From Prochlorococcus sp. AH-716-K03 (GTDB lineage: Bacteria; Cyanobacteriota; Cyanobacteriia; PCC-6307; Cyanobiaceae): a DNA stretch of 64,000 bases. Positions 42,082 through 52,568 of the stretch are shown here, in pieces. The stretch's first letter is position 1; each line of letters begins with the position of its first letter. Both the position numbers and the translations under genes were made by a program. The stretch is taken from the NCBI GenBank assembly GCA_028408675.1, contig JAOOLH010000002.1, forward strand, positions 1-64,000, in the 5' to 3' direction. Below the pieces are notes generated by a model, which worked only from the letters and a program-made list of their open reading frames with translations, was not told the DNA's origin and made no database searches.

Positions 42082-43508
42082 TTAATCTTTTCGTGTTTTT
42101 TTATTAACCACCTCGCGATTTGAAGTGTAGCCAAACAGTCATCTCGGTTATATTTTATTATTTTTTTTAGAAAAAGATCATTTAAAGTACTTTTATATTG
42201 AATCCACCAATATAAAGCTTTTGATCCACTCACATTTTTTTGTTTCCATTTGAAGCCCATCCAATTAGCAACTGTTTTTAAACTATAATTTCTAATCGGT
42301 AATATCCACGATCCTCTTACAATTAAGTGTAAGTCTATAAATCTCGACTTTAGGATCTCAATTTCTTTTACATCAAGATCTAATTGCCTAGCTAAATTTA
42401 AAATTGCTATCCTCTCAGTCTCACCATAATGTAAAACTGGCCAGTATTTTTTAGAAAAAAGTTTTTTGATAATTTCTCGATTAGATTTTTTAGTATTATT
42501 TTTAAGGTTTAATATTGGATCATAAAAATCATCTTCAATATTTTGAAACAAATTATTTACTTTTAAAAATCCATACAAAAAATCATGTTTCTCGTCTGGA
42601 TTTGACTCGATATCAAAAATAAAGAATCCTGAATCTTTATTTAATAAAAGATAAGATAAGTTTTTATTTTCAAAAATTCGAATTGGTATTCCTGATAAAT
42701 ATGCTTTTGATTGCTTTATAAACTTTGAAGCTTTTTCAAATTTTTGCTCCTTGAATTGAAAAAGTTTTTCTCCTAAATCGATTTTTTTAGCAGCAGATAG
42801 TTCTTTAATATTAGATATCCCATTTTTTTGGAGAAATAAGGCTGTTTTAGAACCGATTCCATCTATATCAGTTAGATATCCATTATCTTTTGCTTCTTTA
42901 TCACAAAAATTTTGCCATGAACATATCGTACATTTTTTCCTGTCTTCAGTAATATCTGGAATAGATCTTTTTAGATATTCATTTAAATTTAAAAACGTAT
43001 TTAATACTTTTTTTCTTAATCGTTGATTCAAATCAATTTTTTCAATATTAATTTGATTTGAAAAATTTGAAATTACTAATCCTTTTTCAATGTTTGATTC
43101 TTGAAAGGACTCTAATACAATCGAACAAAAAGCTAAATCAAATAGATGCTCTTTTGTTGTTCTATGGCCTAACTTATAAACAACAGGAATATATTTATAT
43201 TCTCCCCATTTGCTACGTCCACCTACTTTTTTAAGTAATTGAGGTTGGATTTCTGCATTTATATTATTGATTACTTTAGATCTTGCTTTTAATCCGATTA
43301 CCCCAGTTGAACCCCTCTTACAGGCTTTTGTCCCAGAATATAAATCTCCATCACTTAGTTTATAAAAGGTTTTGTATCGATTAATTATTTCTATAGATTG
43401 GTGTGGTGACCAAATTTTTTTAGATTTATTGCCCTGGTAATCTAGCCAAGCTTTTCTTTTGCATCTTATAAAACTTTTTAAATAAAGATTATTCAAATTT
43501 TTTTGCAA
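42078..43508 (-). CDS. TM0106-type RecB-like nuclease: Cas4-like cysteine-cluster domain + HhH + RNase H-like (DEDD) domain
   Basis: FIRCKRKAWLD; CTICSWQNFCDKEA; IDGIGSKTALFLQKNGISNIKEL (HhH); FFIFDIESNPDEKHDFLYGF and YNRDDCLATLQIARWL. Confidence 0.8.
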   Translation of the reverse strand: MQKNLNNLYLKSFIRCKRKAWLDYQGNKSKKIWSPHQSIEIINRYKTFYKLSDGDLYSGTKACKRGSTGVIGLKARSKVINNINAEIQPQLLKKVGGRSKWGEYKYIPVVYKLGHRTTKEHLFDLAFCSIVLESFQESNIEKGLVISNFSNQINIEKIDLNQRLRKKVLNTFLNLNEYLKRSIPDITEDRKKCTICSWQNFCDKEAKDNGYLTDIDGIGSKTALFLQKNGISNIKELSAAKKIDLGEKLFQFKEQKFEKASKFIKQSKAYLSGIPIRIFENKNLSYLLLNKDSGFFIFDIESNPDEKHDFLYGFLKVNNLFQNIEDDFYDPILNLKNNTKKSNREIIKKLFSKKYWPVLHYGETERIAILNLARQLDLDVKEIEILKSRFIDLHLIVRGSWILPIRNYSLKTVANWMGFKWKQKNVSGSKALYWWIQYKSTLNDLFLKKIIKYNRDDCLATLQIARWLIKKHEKIN

Positions 43509-43577
43509 AGGCAGTTTAAATTTTTACTCCTATAAATTAATATAGATAATTATTGGAAATCAAGGAACTTTTTAACT

Positions 43578-45038
43578 TTGTCTTCAGATAAACTAAATGA
43601 AATAAAATTCGGAACTGATGGCTGGAGAGGAATAATTGGTTTTGATTTCAATCTGTCAAATCTTTCAAGAGTTGTAGTCGCTTCATGCCAGGAATTATAT
43701 TATCAATACTTCGAAGAAACTAATTCTAAAAAAATTCTTATAGGTTACGATCGTAGATTTATGGCAAATGAGTTCGCAAAGGAGATAGCATCTTTTGTTA
43801 AAGGATGTGGTTTTGAACCTATTCTTTCTACTAGTTATGTGCCAACACCTTCCTGCAGCTTATACGCCAAAAAATTTATGTTTTTAGGTTGTTTAGTTAT
43901 TACTGCAAGTCATAATCCTTATAATTGGCTTGGTTTAAAGATTAAAAGTTTTAAAGGATGTTCTGTGGATGAATCTTTTACTAAGGAAGTTGAAAAAAGG
44001 TTACTGCTGGGAAACTCAATTGAAAGATTGGAAGGTTCATATGAAAAAGTTGATATTAAGAAGTTTCATTTAGATCACATTAAATCTAATTTTAATATTG
44101 ATTTTATTGCAAATAATTTAAAGAAAATGAATTTGCATATTTTTGTTGATTCTATGCATGGTTCAGCAGCAAATTGTCTTAGTCAGATCTTTGAAAGTTG
44201 TGATACAAAAATTTTTACAGAAATTAGATCAGATTCTGATCCTTTATTTGGAGGAAATCCTCCAGAACCACTCCAAAAATATTTAGATAATTTAACTGAA
44301 ATATTAATAAGAACTTCTAAAAAAGGTATTAAAACTCTAGGCATAATTTTTGATGGTGATGGTGATAGGATTGCTGTAATTGATGAAAAAGGAAGATTTT
44401 GTAGTACTCAAGTTTTATTACCTTTCTTTATAAGTTATTTGGGAGAAAAGAATGAGAATTTATATTCAGTACTTAAAACTGTTAGTGGTTCAGATATAAT
44501 TAGTAATATCGCAAAAAATCAAAATAGAGAGGTTGTCGAACTGCCGGTTGGTTTTAAATATATTGCAAAAAAAATGATAAAAGAAAAAATATTTATTGGA
44601 GGAGAGGAATCAGGAGGGGTAGGTTTCGGAGACTTTATGCCGGAGAGAGATGCTTTATATGCAGCTATGATTTTATTAAATGGCATCGCAGAAAAATCAA
44701 AATATTTATATGAAACTTTAGATCAAATTCAAGAAAAATTTGGTCCAAGTTTTTATAGAAGGATTGATATTAAATTTCCAAATCAATCAGAAAAAGAAAT
44801 TTTTGAAAAATTTATTAAAAATAATATTCCTTCAAAAATATGTGGTTATAGTATTACGAATGTTTCAAATATAGACGGCATAAAATTGAGAATGGGTAAT
44901 AATTTTTGGCTATTATTTAGGTTCTCGGGAACAGAGCCTCTTTTAAGATTGTATTGCGAGGCGAAATCTGAAAATGATTTAAATGATGTTTTGGAATGGA
45001 GTCAAAAATATATAAATAAAGTAAAAAATATAAAATGA
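43578..45038 (+). CDS. Phosphoglucomutase/phosphomannomutase family protein
   Basis: IKFGTDGWRGIIG; VITASHNPYNWLGLKIKS; FDGDGDRIAVID; FRFSGTEPLLRLYCEA; TTG start. Confidence 0.92.
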   Translation: MSSDKLNEIKFGTDGWRGIIGFDFNLSNLSRVVVASCQELYYQYFEETNSKKILIGYDRRFMANEFAKEIASFVKGCGFEPILSTSYVPTPSCSLYAKKFMFLGCLVITASHNPYNWLGLKIKSFKGCSVDESFTKEVEKRLLLGNSIERLEGSYEKVDIKKFHLDHIKSNFNIDFIANNLKKMNLHIFVDSMHGSAANCLSQIFESCDTKIFTEIRSDSDPLFGGNPPEPLQKYLDNLTEILIRTSKKGIKTLGIIFDGDGDRIAVIDEKGRFCSTQVLLPFFISYLGEKNENLYSVLKTVSGSDIISNIAKNQNREVVELPVGFKYIAKKMIKEKIFIGGEESGGVGFGDFMPERDALYAAMILLNGIAEKSKYLYETLDQIQEKFGPSFYRRIDIKFPNQSEKEIFEKFIKNNIPSKICGYSITNVSNIDGIKLRMGNNFWLLFRFSGTEPLLRLYCEAKSENDLNDVLEWSQKYINKVKNIK

Positions 45039-45610
45039 AGAAATTATATTTAGCAAGTAAAAACCAAGGTAAAATTGAAGAATATAAAAAGTTACTATTA
45101 AATATAAATTGCCAATTATTACTTCAACCAGAATCAATAGAAGTTGAAGAAAATGGTATTACATTTAGAGAGAATGCAATCAAAAAGGCAAGCGAAGTTT
45201 CTAAAAAAACAGGAAACTATGCCATTGCAGATGATTCTGGAATATGTATTGATGCTTTGGATGGTAAGCCAGGAATTTATTCATCAAGATATGCAGAAAA
45301 TGATCAAAAAAGAATTGAAAGAGTCTTACTTGAACTTGATGGAGAAAAAAATAGAAGTGCTTTCTTTATTGCCAATATTTGTGTATGTTCCCCAAATGGT
45401 GAGGTGATTATAGAATCTGAAGCTAAATGTTATGGCAATATTATTTTAAACCCAAGAGGAAAAAGTGGTTTTGGGTATGACCCAATTTTTGAGGAAGCAT
45501 CTACCAGATTAACTTTCGCAGAAATGAATAATGTTATTAAAGACTCTTGTAGTCATAGAGGTAAAGCACTAAAAAAAATTATTAAAGACTTGCTTGAAAT
45601 TTTTTCTTGA
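45035..45610 (+). CDS. rdgB: Non-canonical purine NTP pyrophosphatase (RdgB/HAM1)
   Basis: LYLASKNQGKIEEYK; ADDSGICIDALDGKPGIYSSRYA; GFGYDPIFE; SHRGKAL. Confidence 0.94.
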   Translation: MKKLYLASKNQGKIEEYKKLLLNINCQLLLQPESIEVEENGITFRENAIKKASEVSKKTGNYAIADDSGICIDALDGKPGIYSSRYAENDQKRIERVLLELDGEKNRSAFFIANICVCSPNGEVIIESEAKCYGNIILNPRGKSGFGYDPIFEEASTRLTFAEMNNVIKDSCSHRGKALKKIIKDLLEIFS

Positions 45611-45612
45611 CT

Positions 45613-47097
45613 TCAATAAACCCATGATCCATGAAGGCCATGTGGAATCGAAATAGGTAATTCATAAGCAGCTAATTCTTTTAAGTCTTTTGCGTCTAAT
45701 ATCACTAAATCGCTTCCTCTTCTTTCTCCGTTCCATAGAAGTATAAATAAAAATCCCTCATCTTCTTTTGAAGAGTTTTCTGATGGAACCATAATTGGTT
45801 CACTAACGAATCCACTTGGACCTGCTGACCAAGAAATCTCTTCCTTAGAAGTTAAATTTATTTTTTTTATTGCTTGAAGTGGAGCGTTCCCAAGTTTTTG
45901 AGATGTGCTTGCCATCCAACTAAAAGTTGCTGTAAGTGCTAAGTTTTTAGGATTAACAACAGCAAATTCACAACATTGTTCACTTAAAGTTTCAAGTTCA
46001 CAAGTTTTTTTCTTTAGATCAATAAATGATCTTTTTAGTTTTCCTTCTGGATATTTATCAAAGTCAATATCCCTAAAATTCTCGTCTGGACCAACTGATG
46101 GGAAATCATCATAAAAAATACTATCTAATATGATTTTGGAATCTTTTTCAAATGCATTTACATGATGAAAAACGAATCCTTCTGGAGCATCTATTGTTAA
46201 GGGTGGCTGACCTCTAAATAATCCACTTTCTCTGGGGATGATAAAAAACTTTGCCTTTTTATTTGGGTTTGACTTTAGACATTGTGCTGCTCCTCTTTGA
46301 CCCATTACAAATGGAAGAGGATTGAAATCAATAGCATTCTGTAAAAATATTGCCCAATTAGTTGTAATTGCGAAATCATGAAGGAATGCAAAGCCATTAA
46401 AGGTATCTTTTCTGTCGAAAATGAGCTCTCCAGAATTTGAACCAGCATTATTAAATTCCATTAATCTAATGGTACTTTTTGGCCCGGTTTGTACTCCAAA
46501 CGTGACTAAAAGTTCTGAAGATGCATTTGAGTTTAGGTCTGTTTTGGGATGTGCACTGAATGCTTCGTTAGGCTTGAGTACCCCTTTTAATGTTGTTAAA
46601 CCAATAGTGTCCAGACTATCAGGATCCATTGCATGTGGACCGGCTGCTTCCCATAATGCGAGAATTTCATCTCCTAATTTAACGACATGAGTATTAGCGA
46701 TATTCTTGAATTTTAGATCTAATGCATTATTTAAAATTCCTCCATTTTTCTGTGTACCAAAAACACCTCTATAAATAAATTTATTTATTTTTTCTTCTTC
46801 CAAATAGCCTTTAGTTTTAACAAATCTATTTGTTAAGAACGGCTGACCATTTTCGAATTTTATGGATGTTATCATTCCATCTCCATCAAATGGATGATGA
46901 ACCCATTGTCCACCTCTCTCTAATATTCCTGGACCATTTCTTAATAATGTTCCATTTAAATTATTAATATGATTACCTTTGCTGATTTTTAGAGGCTCAT
47001 TGGTGAGCTCCTTTTCTACATTTTGATACGCACTTGACCAATCTTCTTTATTAAAACTTTTAGATTTATCAATTTTTTTATCTTGTAAATTAGTCAC
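45613..47097 (-). CDS. Carotenoid cleavage oxygenase (RPE65/apocarotenoid oxygenase family)
   Basis: LNGTLLRNGPG...HPFDGDGMI; SAHPKTD; HDFAITTNWAIF; FVFHHVNAFE; SIPHGLHGSWV. Confidence 0.9.
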   Translation of the reverse strand: MTNLQDKKIDKSKSFNKEDWSSAYQNVEKELTNEPLKISKGNHINNLNGTLLRNGPGILERGGQWVHHPFDGDGMITSIKFENGQPFLTNRFVKTKGYLEEEKINKFIYRGVFGTQKNGGILNNALDLKFKNIANTHVVKLGDEILALWEAAGPHAMDPDSLDTIGLTTLKGVLKPNEAFSAHPKTDLNSNASSELLVTFGVQTGPKSTIRLMEFNNAGSNSGELIFDRKDTFNGFAFLHDFAITTNWAIFLQNAIDFNPLPFVMGQRGAAQCLKSNPNKKAKFFIIPRESGLFRGQPPLTIDAPEGFVFHHVNAFEKDSKIILDSIFYDDFPSVGPDENFRDIDFDKYPEGKLKRSFIDLKKKTCELETLSEQCCEFAVVNPKNLALTATFSWMASTSQKLGNAPLQAIKKINLTSKEEISWSAGPSGFVSEPIMVPSENSSKEDEGFLFILLWNGERRGSDLVILDAKDLKELAAYELPISIPHGLHGSWVY

Positions 47098-47169
47098 AAC
47101 AAAATAATAACTTTATCTATCTTCGCCAAAAATCAACTTAATTGTGGCTGATTCGAAAAAATTCCTATT

Positions 47170-47775
47170 TTATTGATTTTCAAGCATTCCTTTACTGCTT
47201 GGAATTGAATCAGATCTTCTTAGATCTATTTCGGTAGCCATTCTCATTGCTCGTGAAAAAGCTTTAAAGCAAGCCTCAACTATATGATGTGAATTGCTAC
47301 CTCTTATTTGATTAATATGCAGAGTAATCCCACTGTTATTTACAAAGGCGATAAAAAACTCTTTTACTAGTTCAGTATCATAATTGCCAATTCTAGGAGC
47401 TTTTAATTGAAGATCATAAGATAGATGTGGTCTGCCGGAACAGTCCAAAGTAACTTGAACTAATGCTTCATCTAATGGGGCAAAGAAATGTCCAAATCTA
47501 CTTATTCCTTTTCTTTCTCCCAAGGCTTTTGAAAATGCTTTGCCTAAGGCGATTCCTACATCTTCATTTGTATGATGATCATCAATATGGGTATCTCCAA
47601 TTGCTTTTATTTTTAAATCGAATAAACCATGACTGGATATTTGATGAAGCATATGATCTAAGAAAGGTATCCCGGTTTCAATTTCGGAAATCCCATTCCC
47701 ATCTAAGTTTATAAATACAGAAATATCTGTTTCATTAGTTTTTCTTTTTATTTCAGATTGCCTTAAAGATGACAT
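47170..47775 (-). CDS. hisB: Imidazoleglycerol-phosphate dehydratase
   Basis: [53 protein letters not shown]. Confidence 0.97.
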   Translation of the reverse strand: MSSLRQSEIKRKTNETDISVFINLDGNGISEIETGIPFLDHMLHQISSHGLFDLKIKAIGDTHIDDHHTNEDVGIALGKAFSKALGERKGISRFGHFFAPLDEALVQVTLDCSGRPHLSYDLQLKAPRIGNYDTELVKEFFIAFVNNSGITLHINQIRGSNSHHIVEACFKAFSRAMRMATEIDLRRSDSIPSSKGMLENQ

Positions 47776-47795
47776 TTTTATGCAAAAAATTTAGT

Positions 47796-48578
47796 TTACA
47801 TTCCATTAATGCAGTAACCCGCATCAACATAAATTGTTTGGCCTGAAATGCCGCTAGACAGATCACTTAATAAAAAAGCAGCAGTATTACCTACTTCCGT
47901 TTGAGTGACTGTTCTGCGTAAAGGAGCCTTTTCTTCAACATTGTGAATCATATCTAAAATGCCACCTATAGCAGAACTAGCAAGAGTTCTTATAGGTCCA
48001 GCACTTATTGCATTAACTCTGACTTGTTTTTCGGGCCCAAGTTCTGCAGAAAGATATCTTACTGAAGCTTCTAAAGCTGCTTTTGCAACTCCCATCACGT
48101 TGTAGTTAGGGATCGCCCTCTCTGATCCTAAATAAGTTAATGAGACAACGCCAGCACCATCGCTAAAAAGTGGTTTTGCTGCTTTACATAAAGGTGCTAA
48201 CGAATACGCACTTATATTAAGAGCCCTATCAAAACCCTCTGAAGTGGTGGCACTATAATCTCCAATCAATTCATCGCGTCCTGCAAATGCTAGGCAGTGA
48301 ACTAATCCATCAACTTGCCCCCAATTGTCTTTTATATTTTTAAAGATTTCTTCAATTTGAGCTGGATTTTGAACATCAAGAGGCAAAAATAAGGATGGGT
48401 TTAACGGTTCAGTTAGTTCTCTAACTTTAGATTCGAATCTTCCCTTATCATCAGGCAAATATGTGATTCCAAGTTCTGCGCCAGCTTTTGAAAGTTGTTG
48501 AGCAATACCCCATGCTATTGAACGGTTATTGGCAATTCCCGTAACCAGAATTTTTTTGCCAGATAGATTTAGAAGCAT
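47796..48578 (-). CDS. fabI: Enoyl-[acyl-carrier-protein] reductase (NADH)
   Basis: MLLNLSGKKILVTGIANNRSIAWGIAQQLSKAGAELGITY; YNVMGVAKAALEASVRYLS; start taken at 48578 rather than the tracked 48659. Confidence 0.96.
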   Translation of the reverse strand: MLLNLSGKKILVTGIANNRSIAWGIAQQLSKAGAELGITYLPDDKGRFESKVRELTEPLNPSLFLPLDVQNPAQIEEIFKNIKDNWGQVDGLVHCLAFAGRDELIGDYSATTSEGFDRALNISAYSLAPLCKAAKPLFSDGAGVVSLTYLGSERAIPNYNVMGVAKAALEASVRYLSAELGPEKQVRVNAISAGPIRTLASSAIGGILDMIHNVEEKAPLRRTVTQTEVGNTAAFLLSDLSSGISGQTIYVDAGYCINGM

Positions 48579-48684
48579 TTTGTTTATTATTTCTATATAT
48601 TCTCCTATATCAAAGTACCTATCTTTACGGATTACTGCAAAATATACAATAATTTTCAAATATCAAAGAATATTCAACTTAAAC

Positions 48685-49278
48685 ATGGTCAAAACAAATT
48701 CTATGGTTTTGGAATTAGGTTTTCAATTACCTAATTTCAAAATGTTAAATGCTAATTCTTCTAATAATCAATATTTTAATTCTCATAATCTAGATAATCG
48801 GCATTTACTTTTAATGTTTATTTGTGCCCATTGTCCATTTGTTAAATATATTGAGAATCAAATTTTCACTTTAAGTAAAGAAATTGAAAATACAGTTCAA
48901 ACAGTTGCAATTTCTAGTAATGATATTGTCACTCATCCTTCAGATTCTCCTGATCATTTGAGATTTCAAGCACAATCACAGGGATGGAGTTTCCCTTATC
49001 TATATGATGAAAATCAAAATTTTGCTAAGGAATTAAAAGCGGCTTGCACCCCAGATTTTTATCTTTTTTCAAATGAAGGAGATGGTGATTTTTTATTGTT
49101 TTATCATGGCCAATTAGATGATAGTAGACCAGGTAATAATATCCCTCTGTCTGGAAAAGATTTGCGCTCTGCTGTAAAAGATTTGAATCAAGATAATTCT
49201 TATCCCTCAAATCAGATTCCTTCTTTAGGTTGCAATATAAAATGGACTCCTGGTAAAGAACCGAGTTGGTTTAAATGA
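48685..49278 (+). CDS. Thioredoxin-fold redoxin/AhpC-TSA-like protein
   Basis: MVKTNSMVLELGFQLPNF...LLMFICAHCPFVKYIENQ; SFPYLYDENQNFAKELKAACTPDFYLF. Confidence 0.85.
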   Translation: MVKTNSMVLELGFQLPNFKMLNANSSNNQYFNSHNLDNRHLLLMFICAHCPFVKYIENQIFTLSKEIENTVQTVAISSNDIVTHPSDSPDHLRFQAQSQGWSFPYLYDENQNFAKELKAACTPDFYLFSNEGDGDFLLFYHGQLDDSRPGNNIPLSGKDLRSAVKDLNQDNSYPSNQIPSLGCNIKWTPGKEPSWFK

Positions 49279-49330
49279 ATTAAAAAATTTTTTACCCATA
49301 GAAATGTGGTTTAGGGTTAATATATTCATT

Positions 49331-50536
49331 ATGCAGATACCTCCATTTACTTTAAATAGGCAGTACCAAGAAATTGGCTCAGAAATTGAGAGCGAGGTTT
49401 CTAAAGTTTTAAAAGGGGGCCAGTATATTGGAGGACAAGAAATTGCCAAATTTGAGGAGAGTTTTTCGAGTCTGATTGGTGTTGAAAATACTATTGGATG
49501 TAATAGTGGAACTGATGCTTTAGTATTAGCTTTGCGCGCATTAGATATTGGTGTGGGTGATGAAGTTATTACCTCATCTTTTAGCTTTTTTGCTACTGCA
49601 GAGGCTATTAGCGCAGTTGGTGCTAATCCTGTTTTGGTAGATATAGATCCAGAAACTTATCTCATTAATACTGAACTAATAGAACAAGAAATAAATTCTA
49701 ATACCAAGGCAATTATGCCAGTTCATTTATTTGGGAATGCAGTGAATATGACCTTAATAAAATCTTTGGCCAACAAATATGACTTAAAAGTAATCGAAGA
49801 TTGTGCCCAGGCAACATGCACAATGTGGGATAATTCTAAAGTAGGTAGTATCGGTGATATAGGTTGTTTTAGCTTTTTCCCTACTAAAAATTTAGGAGCT
49901 GCTGGAGATGGTGGAGCAGTAACAACTTCAGATCAGAAGATTGCCAATAAAATTAGAGAACTGGCTGTTCATGGCAGCCCAATAAGATATCACCATACCC
50001 AAATTGGATATAACAGCAGACTTGATACCATTCAAGCTGCCATATTAAACATTAAAATTAAATATATTTCTAAGTGGATTACTAATCGCCAAAAAATTGC
50101 TAATAATTACCTTGATTTATTAGGAAAAAATCCATTTATTAGTTTTCCAAAAATTAGCTCTGATTTAATTTCCCATTCTTGGAATCAATTTGTCATCAAA
50201 TTAAGAAACGATAAATATTTTTTAAATGAAGATTTTTCAAATTTATTTGATACTGATTGCAAAAAATACTATTCCTTAAGGAATTTGGTGAAACAACAAC
50301 TTTTTGAAAAAGGTATTAATTCAATTATTTATTATCCAATACCAATACATGCACAAATAGCTTACAAAAATAAAAATTTTTCTAGAACAAAACTCATAAA
50401 TACAGAGAGAATTTGTACAGAAGTTCTTAGTCTCCCAATGTTTCCTGAAATTTCTGATGAAGAGCAAGTTTATATAGCAGAAAATTTAAATAAAGTTTTA
50501 AAGAATTGTATAGAGGAAATTCAAATTTCAGCATAA
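49331..50536 (+). CDS. DegT/DnrJ/EryC1/StrS family aminotransferase
   Basis: GCNSGTDALVLALRALDIGVGDEVITSSFSFFATAEAISAVGA; CFSFFPTKNLGAAGDGGAVTT; ATG at 49331. Confidence 0.93.
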   Translation: MQIPPFTLNRQYQEIGSEIESEVSKVLKGGQYIGGQEIAKFEESFSSLIGVENTIGCNSGTDALVLALRALDIGVGDEVITSSFSFFATAEAISAVGANPVLVDIDPETYLINTELIEQEINSNTKAIMPVHLFGNAVNMTLIKSLANKYDLKVIEDCAQATCTMWDNSKVGSIGDIGCFSFFPTKNLGAAGDGGAVTTSDQKIANKIRELAVHGSPIRYHHTQIGYNSRLDTIQAAILNIKIKYISKWITNRQKIANNYLDLLGKNPFISFPKISSDLISHSWNQFVIKLRNDKYFLNEDFSNLFDTDCKKYYSLRNLVKQQLFEKGINSIIYYPIPIHAQIAYKNKNFSRTKLINTERICTEVLSLPMFPEISDEEQVYIAENLNKVLKNCIEEIQISA

Positions 50537-51957
50537 AGTGATTTAAATAATCTTTGTTGTATGTTGTGATTGACAATAGGGCTTGAATAATTATTTTTTT
50601 CTAAATTAGATATCTCCCCATTTAATAATTCTGAATTTGACACTCTAGATAATTCAGGAATCCAATATTTTATATATTCGCAAATAGGATCAAATTTTTT
50701 TGCTTGGGTATATGGATTAAAAATTCTAAGTGGTTTTGGATCCATACCGCTACTGGCGCTCCACTGCCATCCCCCATTATTTGCAGCTAAGTCTCCATCA
50801 ACCAACGTCTCCATAAATTTTTTCTCGCCCATTTGCCAACTGCATATAAGATCTTTTACCAGAAATGAGGCGACTATCATCCTACATCTGTTATGCATCC
50901 AGCCAGTACTATTAAGTTGACGCATTGCGGCATCAACTATAGGTACTCCGGTCTCTCCGTTGCTCCAATGTTGAAACCATTCATTATTGTTTTGCCATGG
51001 AAAGTGATCCCATTTTTTTCTATATGGACCTTTCTCTAGCTCTGGGAAATGGAATAAGCAATGTTGATAAAATTCACGCCAAACAAGTTCTTTTTGCCAA
51101 GTTTCAATTGATAGGTAATTTTCTTTATTTGCAAAATCTGAATTTAAATTTAATGTGGCGTTCCAAACTTTTCTAATGCTGATGGTGCCGAATCTGAGAG
51201 ATGCACTTAGAAATGATGTCCCATTATGTGACGGAAAATCTCTTGCAGAATTATAAGAATATATTTTTCTTTCGTTAATGAAGTTTTCTAATAATGTTTG
51301 CGCAGCATTCTCTCCAGGTCTACATGGACAAATATTCGAACCAGGAAATTTGATATTTTTGATAAATTTCTCTAGAACCGAATCAGATGAATTTATTGTC
51401 TTATTTTCTTTGAATTTATTATCTATATCTTTAAACTGGAAAACAACTTTATCTTGTTCAAATGAACCTAATAAATTCATTTTTGATTTAAGGTTTTTAT
51501 AAAAAGGTCCATAAACTGAATAAGGATTATTATTCCCTGAAAATATTTTTAAAGGTTCTATTAATAATTGATCCCAAGTTTCAATAACTTGAATATTTTG
51601 TTCTTTTAAATTATTTTTTATTTCTAAATCTCGATTAATCTCATAAGGTTCAATTGATCTATTCCAAAAAACAAATTTAGCATCTATTTTCTTTGCTAAT
51701 TGAGGAATTATTAATACTGGATCTCCTTCTTCCAAAACTAATCTACTACCCATTTTTTTCCAATTATTTCGTAATTCTTGAAGCGAATTTCCTAGAAACC
51801 AAGCTCTTGAACTTGCATTGAAATCGTGTGAGTAATTTTTATCAAATATATAAGTTGAAGTAATAGCATCTGATAATGAAAATGCTTTGATTAAAGCTTG
51901 ATTATCAAATATTCTTAAATCCTTTCTATGCCAAAAAAGTATTCTAGGTTTATTCAT
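50521..51957 (-). CDS. Deoxyribodipyrimidine photolyase/cryptochrome family
   Basis: LFWHRKDLRIFDNQAL; TSFLSASLRFGTISIRKVW; ELVWREFYQHCLFHFPEL; VDAAMRQLNSTGWMHNRCRMIVASFLVKDL; DGDLAANNGGWQWSASSG. Confidence 0.95.
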   Translation of the reverse strand: MNKPRILFWHRKDLRIFDNQALIKAFSLSDAITSTYIFDKNYSHDFNASSRAWFLGNSLQELRNNWKKMGSRLVLEEGDPVLIIPQLAKKIDAKFVFWNRSIEPYEINRDLEIKNNLKEQNIQVIETWDQLLIEPLKIFSGNNNPYSVYGPFYKNLKSKMNLLGSFEQDKVVFQFKDIDNKFKENKTINSSDSVLEKFIKNIKFPGSNICPCRPGENAAQTLLENFINERKIYSYNSARDFPSHNGTSFLSASLRFGTISIRKVWNATLNLNSDFANKENYLSIETWQKELVWREFYQHCLFHFPELEKGPYRKKWDHFPWQNNNEWFQHWSNGETGVPIVDAAMRQLNSTGWMHNRCRMIVASFLVKDLICSWQMGEKKFMETLVDGDLAANNGGWQWSASSGMDPKPLRIFNPYTQAKKFDPICEYIKYWIPELSRVSNSELLNGEISNLEKNNYSSPIVNHNIQQRLFKSLYAEI

Positions 51958-52517
51958 AATTTATCTAAAAATTGTTTAGCTCTAAACCAAGCCGTAACGG
52001 TTTTTGCGTCAAGAATTTCATCCCCACTAGAAATAAGATTATCTAGTTCGTCGGGGTCTAAAATTAATACTTCTATATCTTCATCTAAATCTCCTTTAAC
52101 CTCTGAGTTGAGTTTGTTTAAATCACGAGCTAAAAATAAATAAATTTCTTCATCTGCATAACCAGGCGCAGGGACAAGAGTTCCTAGTTCATCCCATTTG
52201 TTTGCACTGAATCCAGTCTCTTCTTGTATTTCTCTTTGAATTGAATTAATAGGTGTTTCACCTATTTCTAATGTACCTGCTGGAAATTCTAATAAATACC
52301 TTGAAACAGCAAATCTATATTGCCGAAGAATGATAACTTTATTTTCTTTTGTAATAGGTACGGCTAATGCTGCGCCAGGATGCTTAATATATCCATATTC
52401 ACCTTCATGTCCATTTGGAAGCTCAATTCTATTTATTTCGAAACTAAATTTTTTTGACTTTAACTCAGATATTTTTTCTTTAAAAATTGATCTTTTTATA
52501 AATTTTTTATTGCCCAT
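51954..52517 (-). CDS. NUDIX hydrolase (ADP-ribose pyrophosphatase-like)
   Basis: EFPAGTLEIGETPINSIQREIQEETGFSAN Nudix box. Confidence 0.93.
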   Translation of the reverse strand: MGNKKFIKRSIFKEKISELKSKKFSFEINRIELPNGHEGEYGYIKHPGAALAVPITKENKVIILRQYRFAVSRYLLEFPAGTLEIGETPINSIQREIQEETGFSANKWDELGTLVPAPGYADEEIYLFLARDLNKLNSEVKGDLDEDIEVLILDPDELDNLISSGDEILDAKTVTAWFRAKQFLDKL

Positions 52518-52568
52518 AATTTTTAAATAAAGACAGCTTAACAGTTATTTTTTGGTTTTGTAAATCAT

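Noticed and set aside
46421-46690. 89-aa plus-strand ORF over the carotenoid oxygenase
   Set aside because: Antisense, no domain, no ribosome-binding context.
48529-48684. N-terminal extension of the redoxin ORF overlapping fabI
   Set aside because: The conserved product starts at MVKTNSMVLELG (48685); the extension is antisense to the fabI 5' end and its divergent promoter region.
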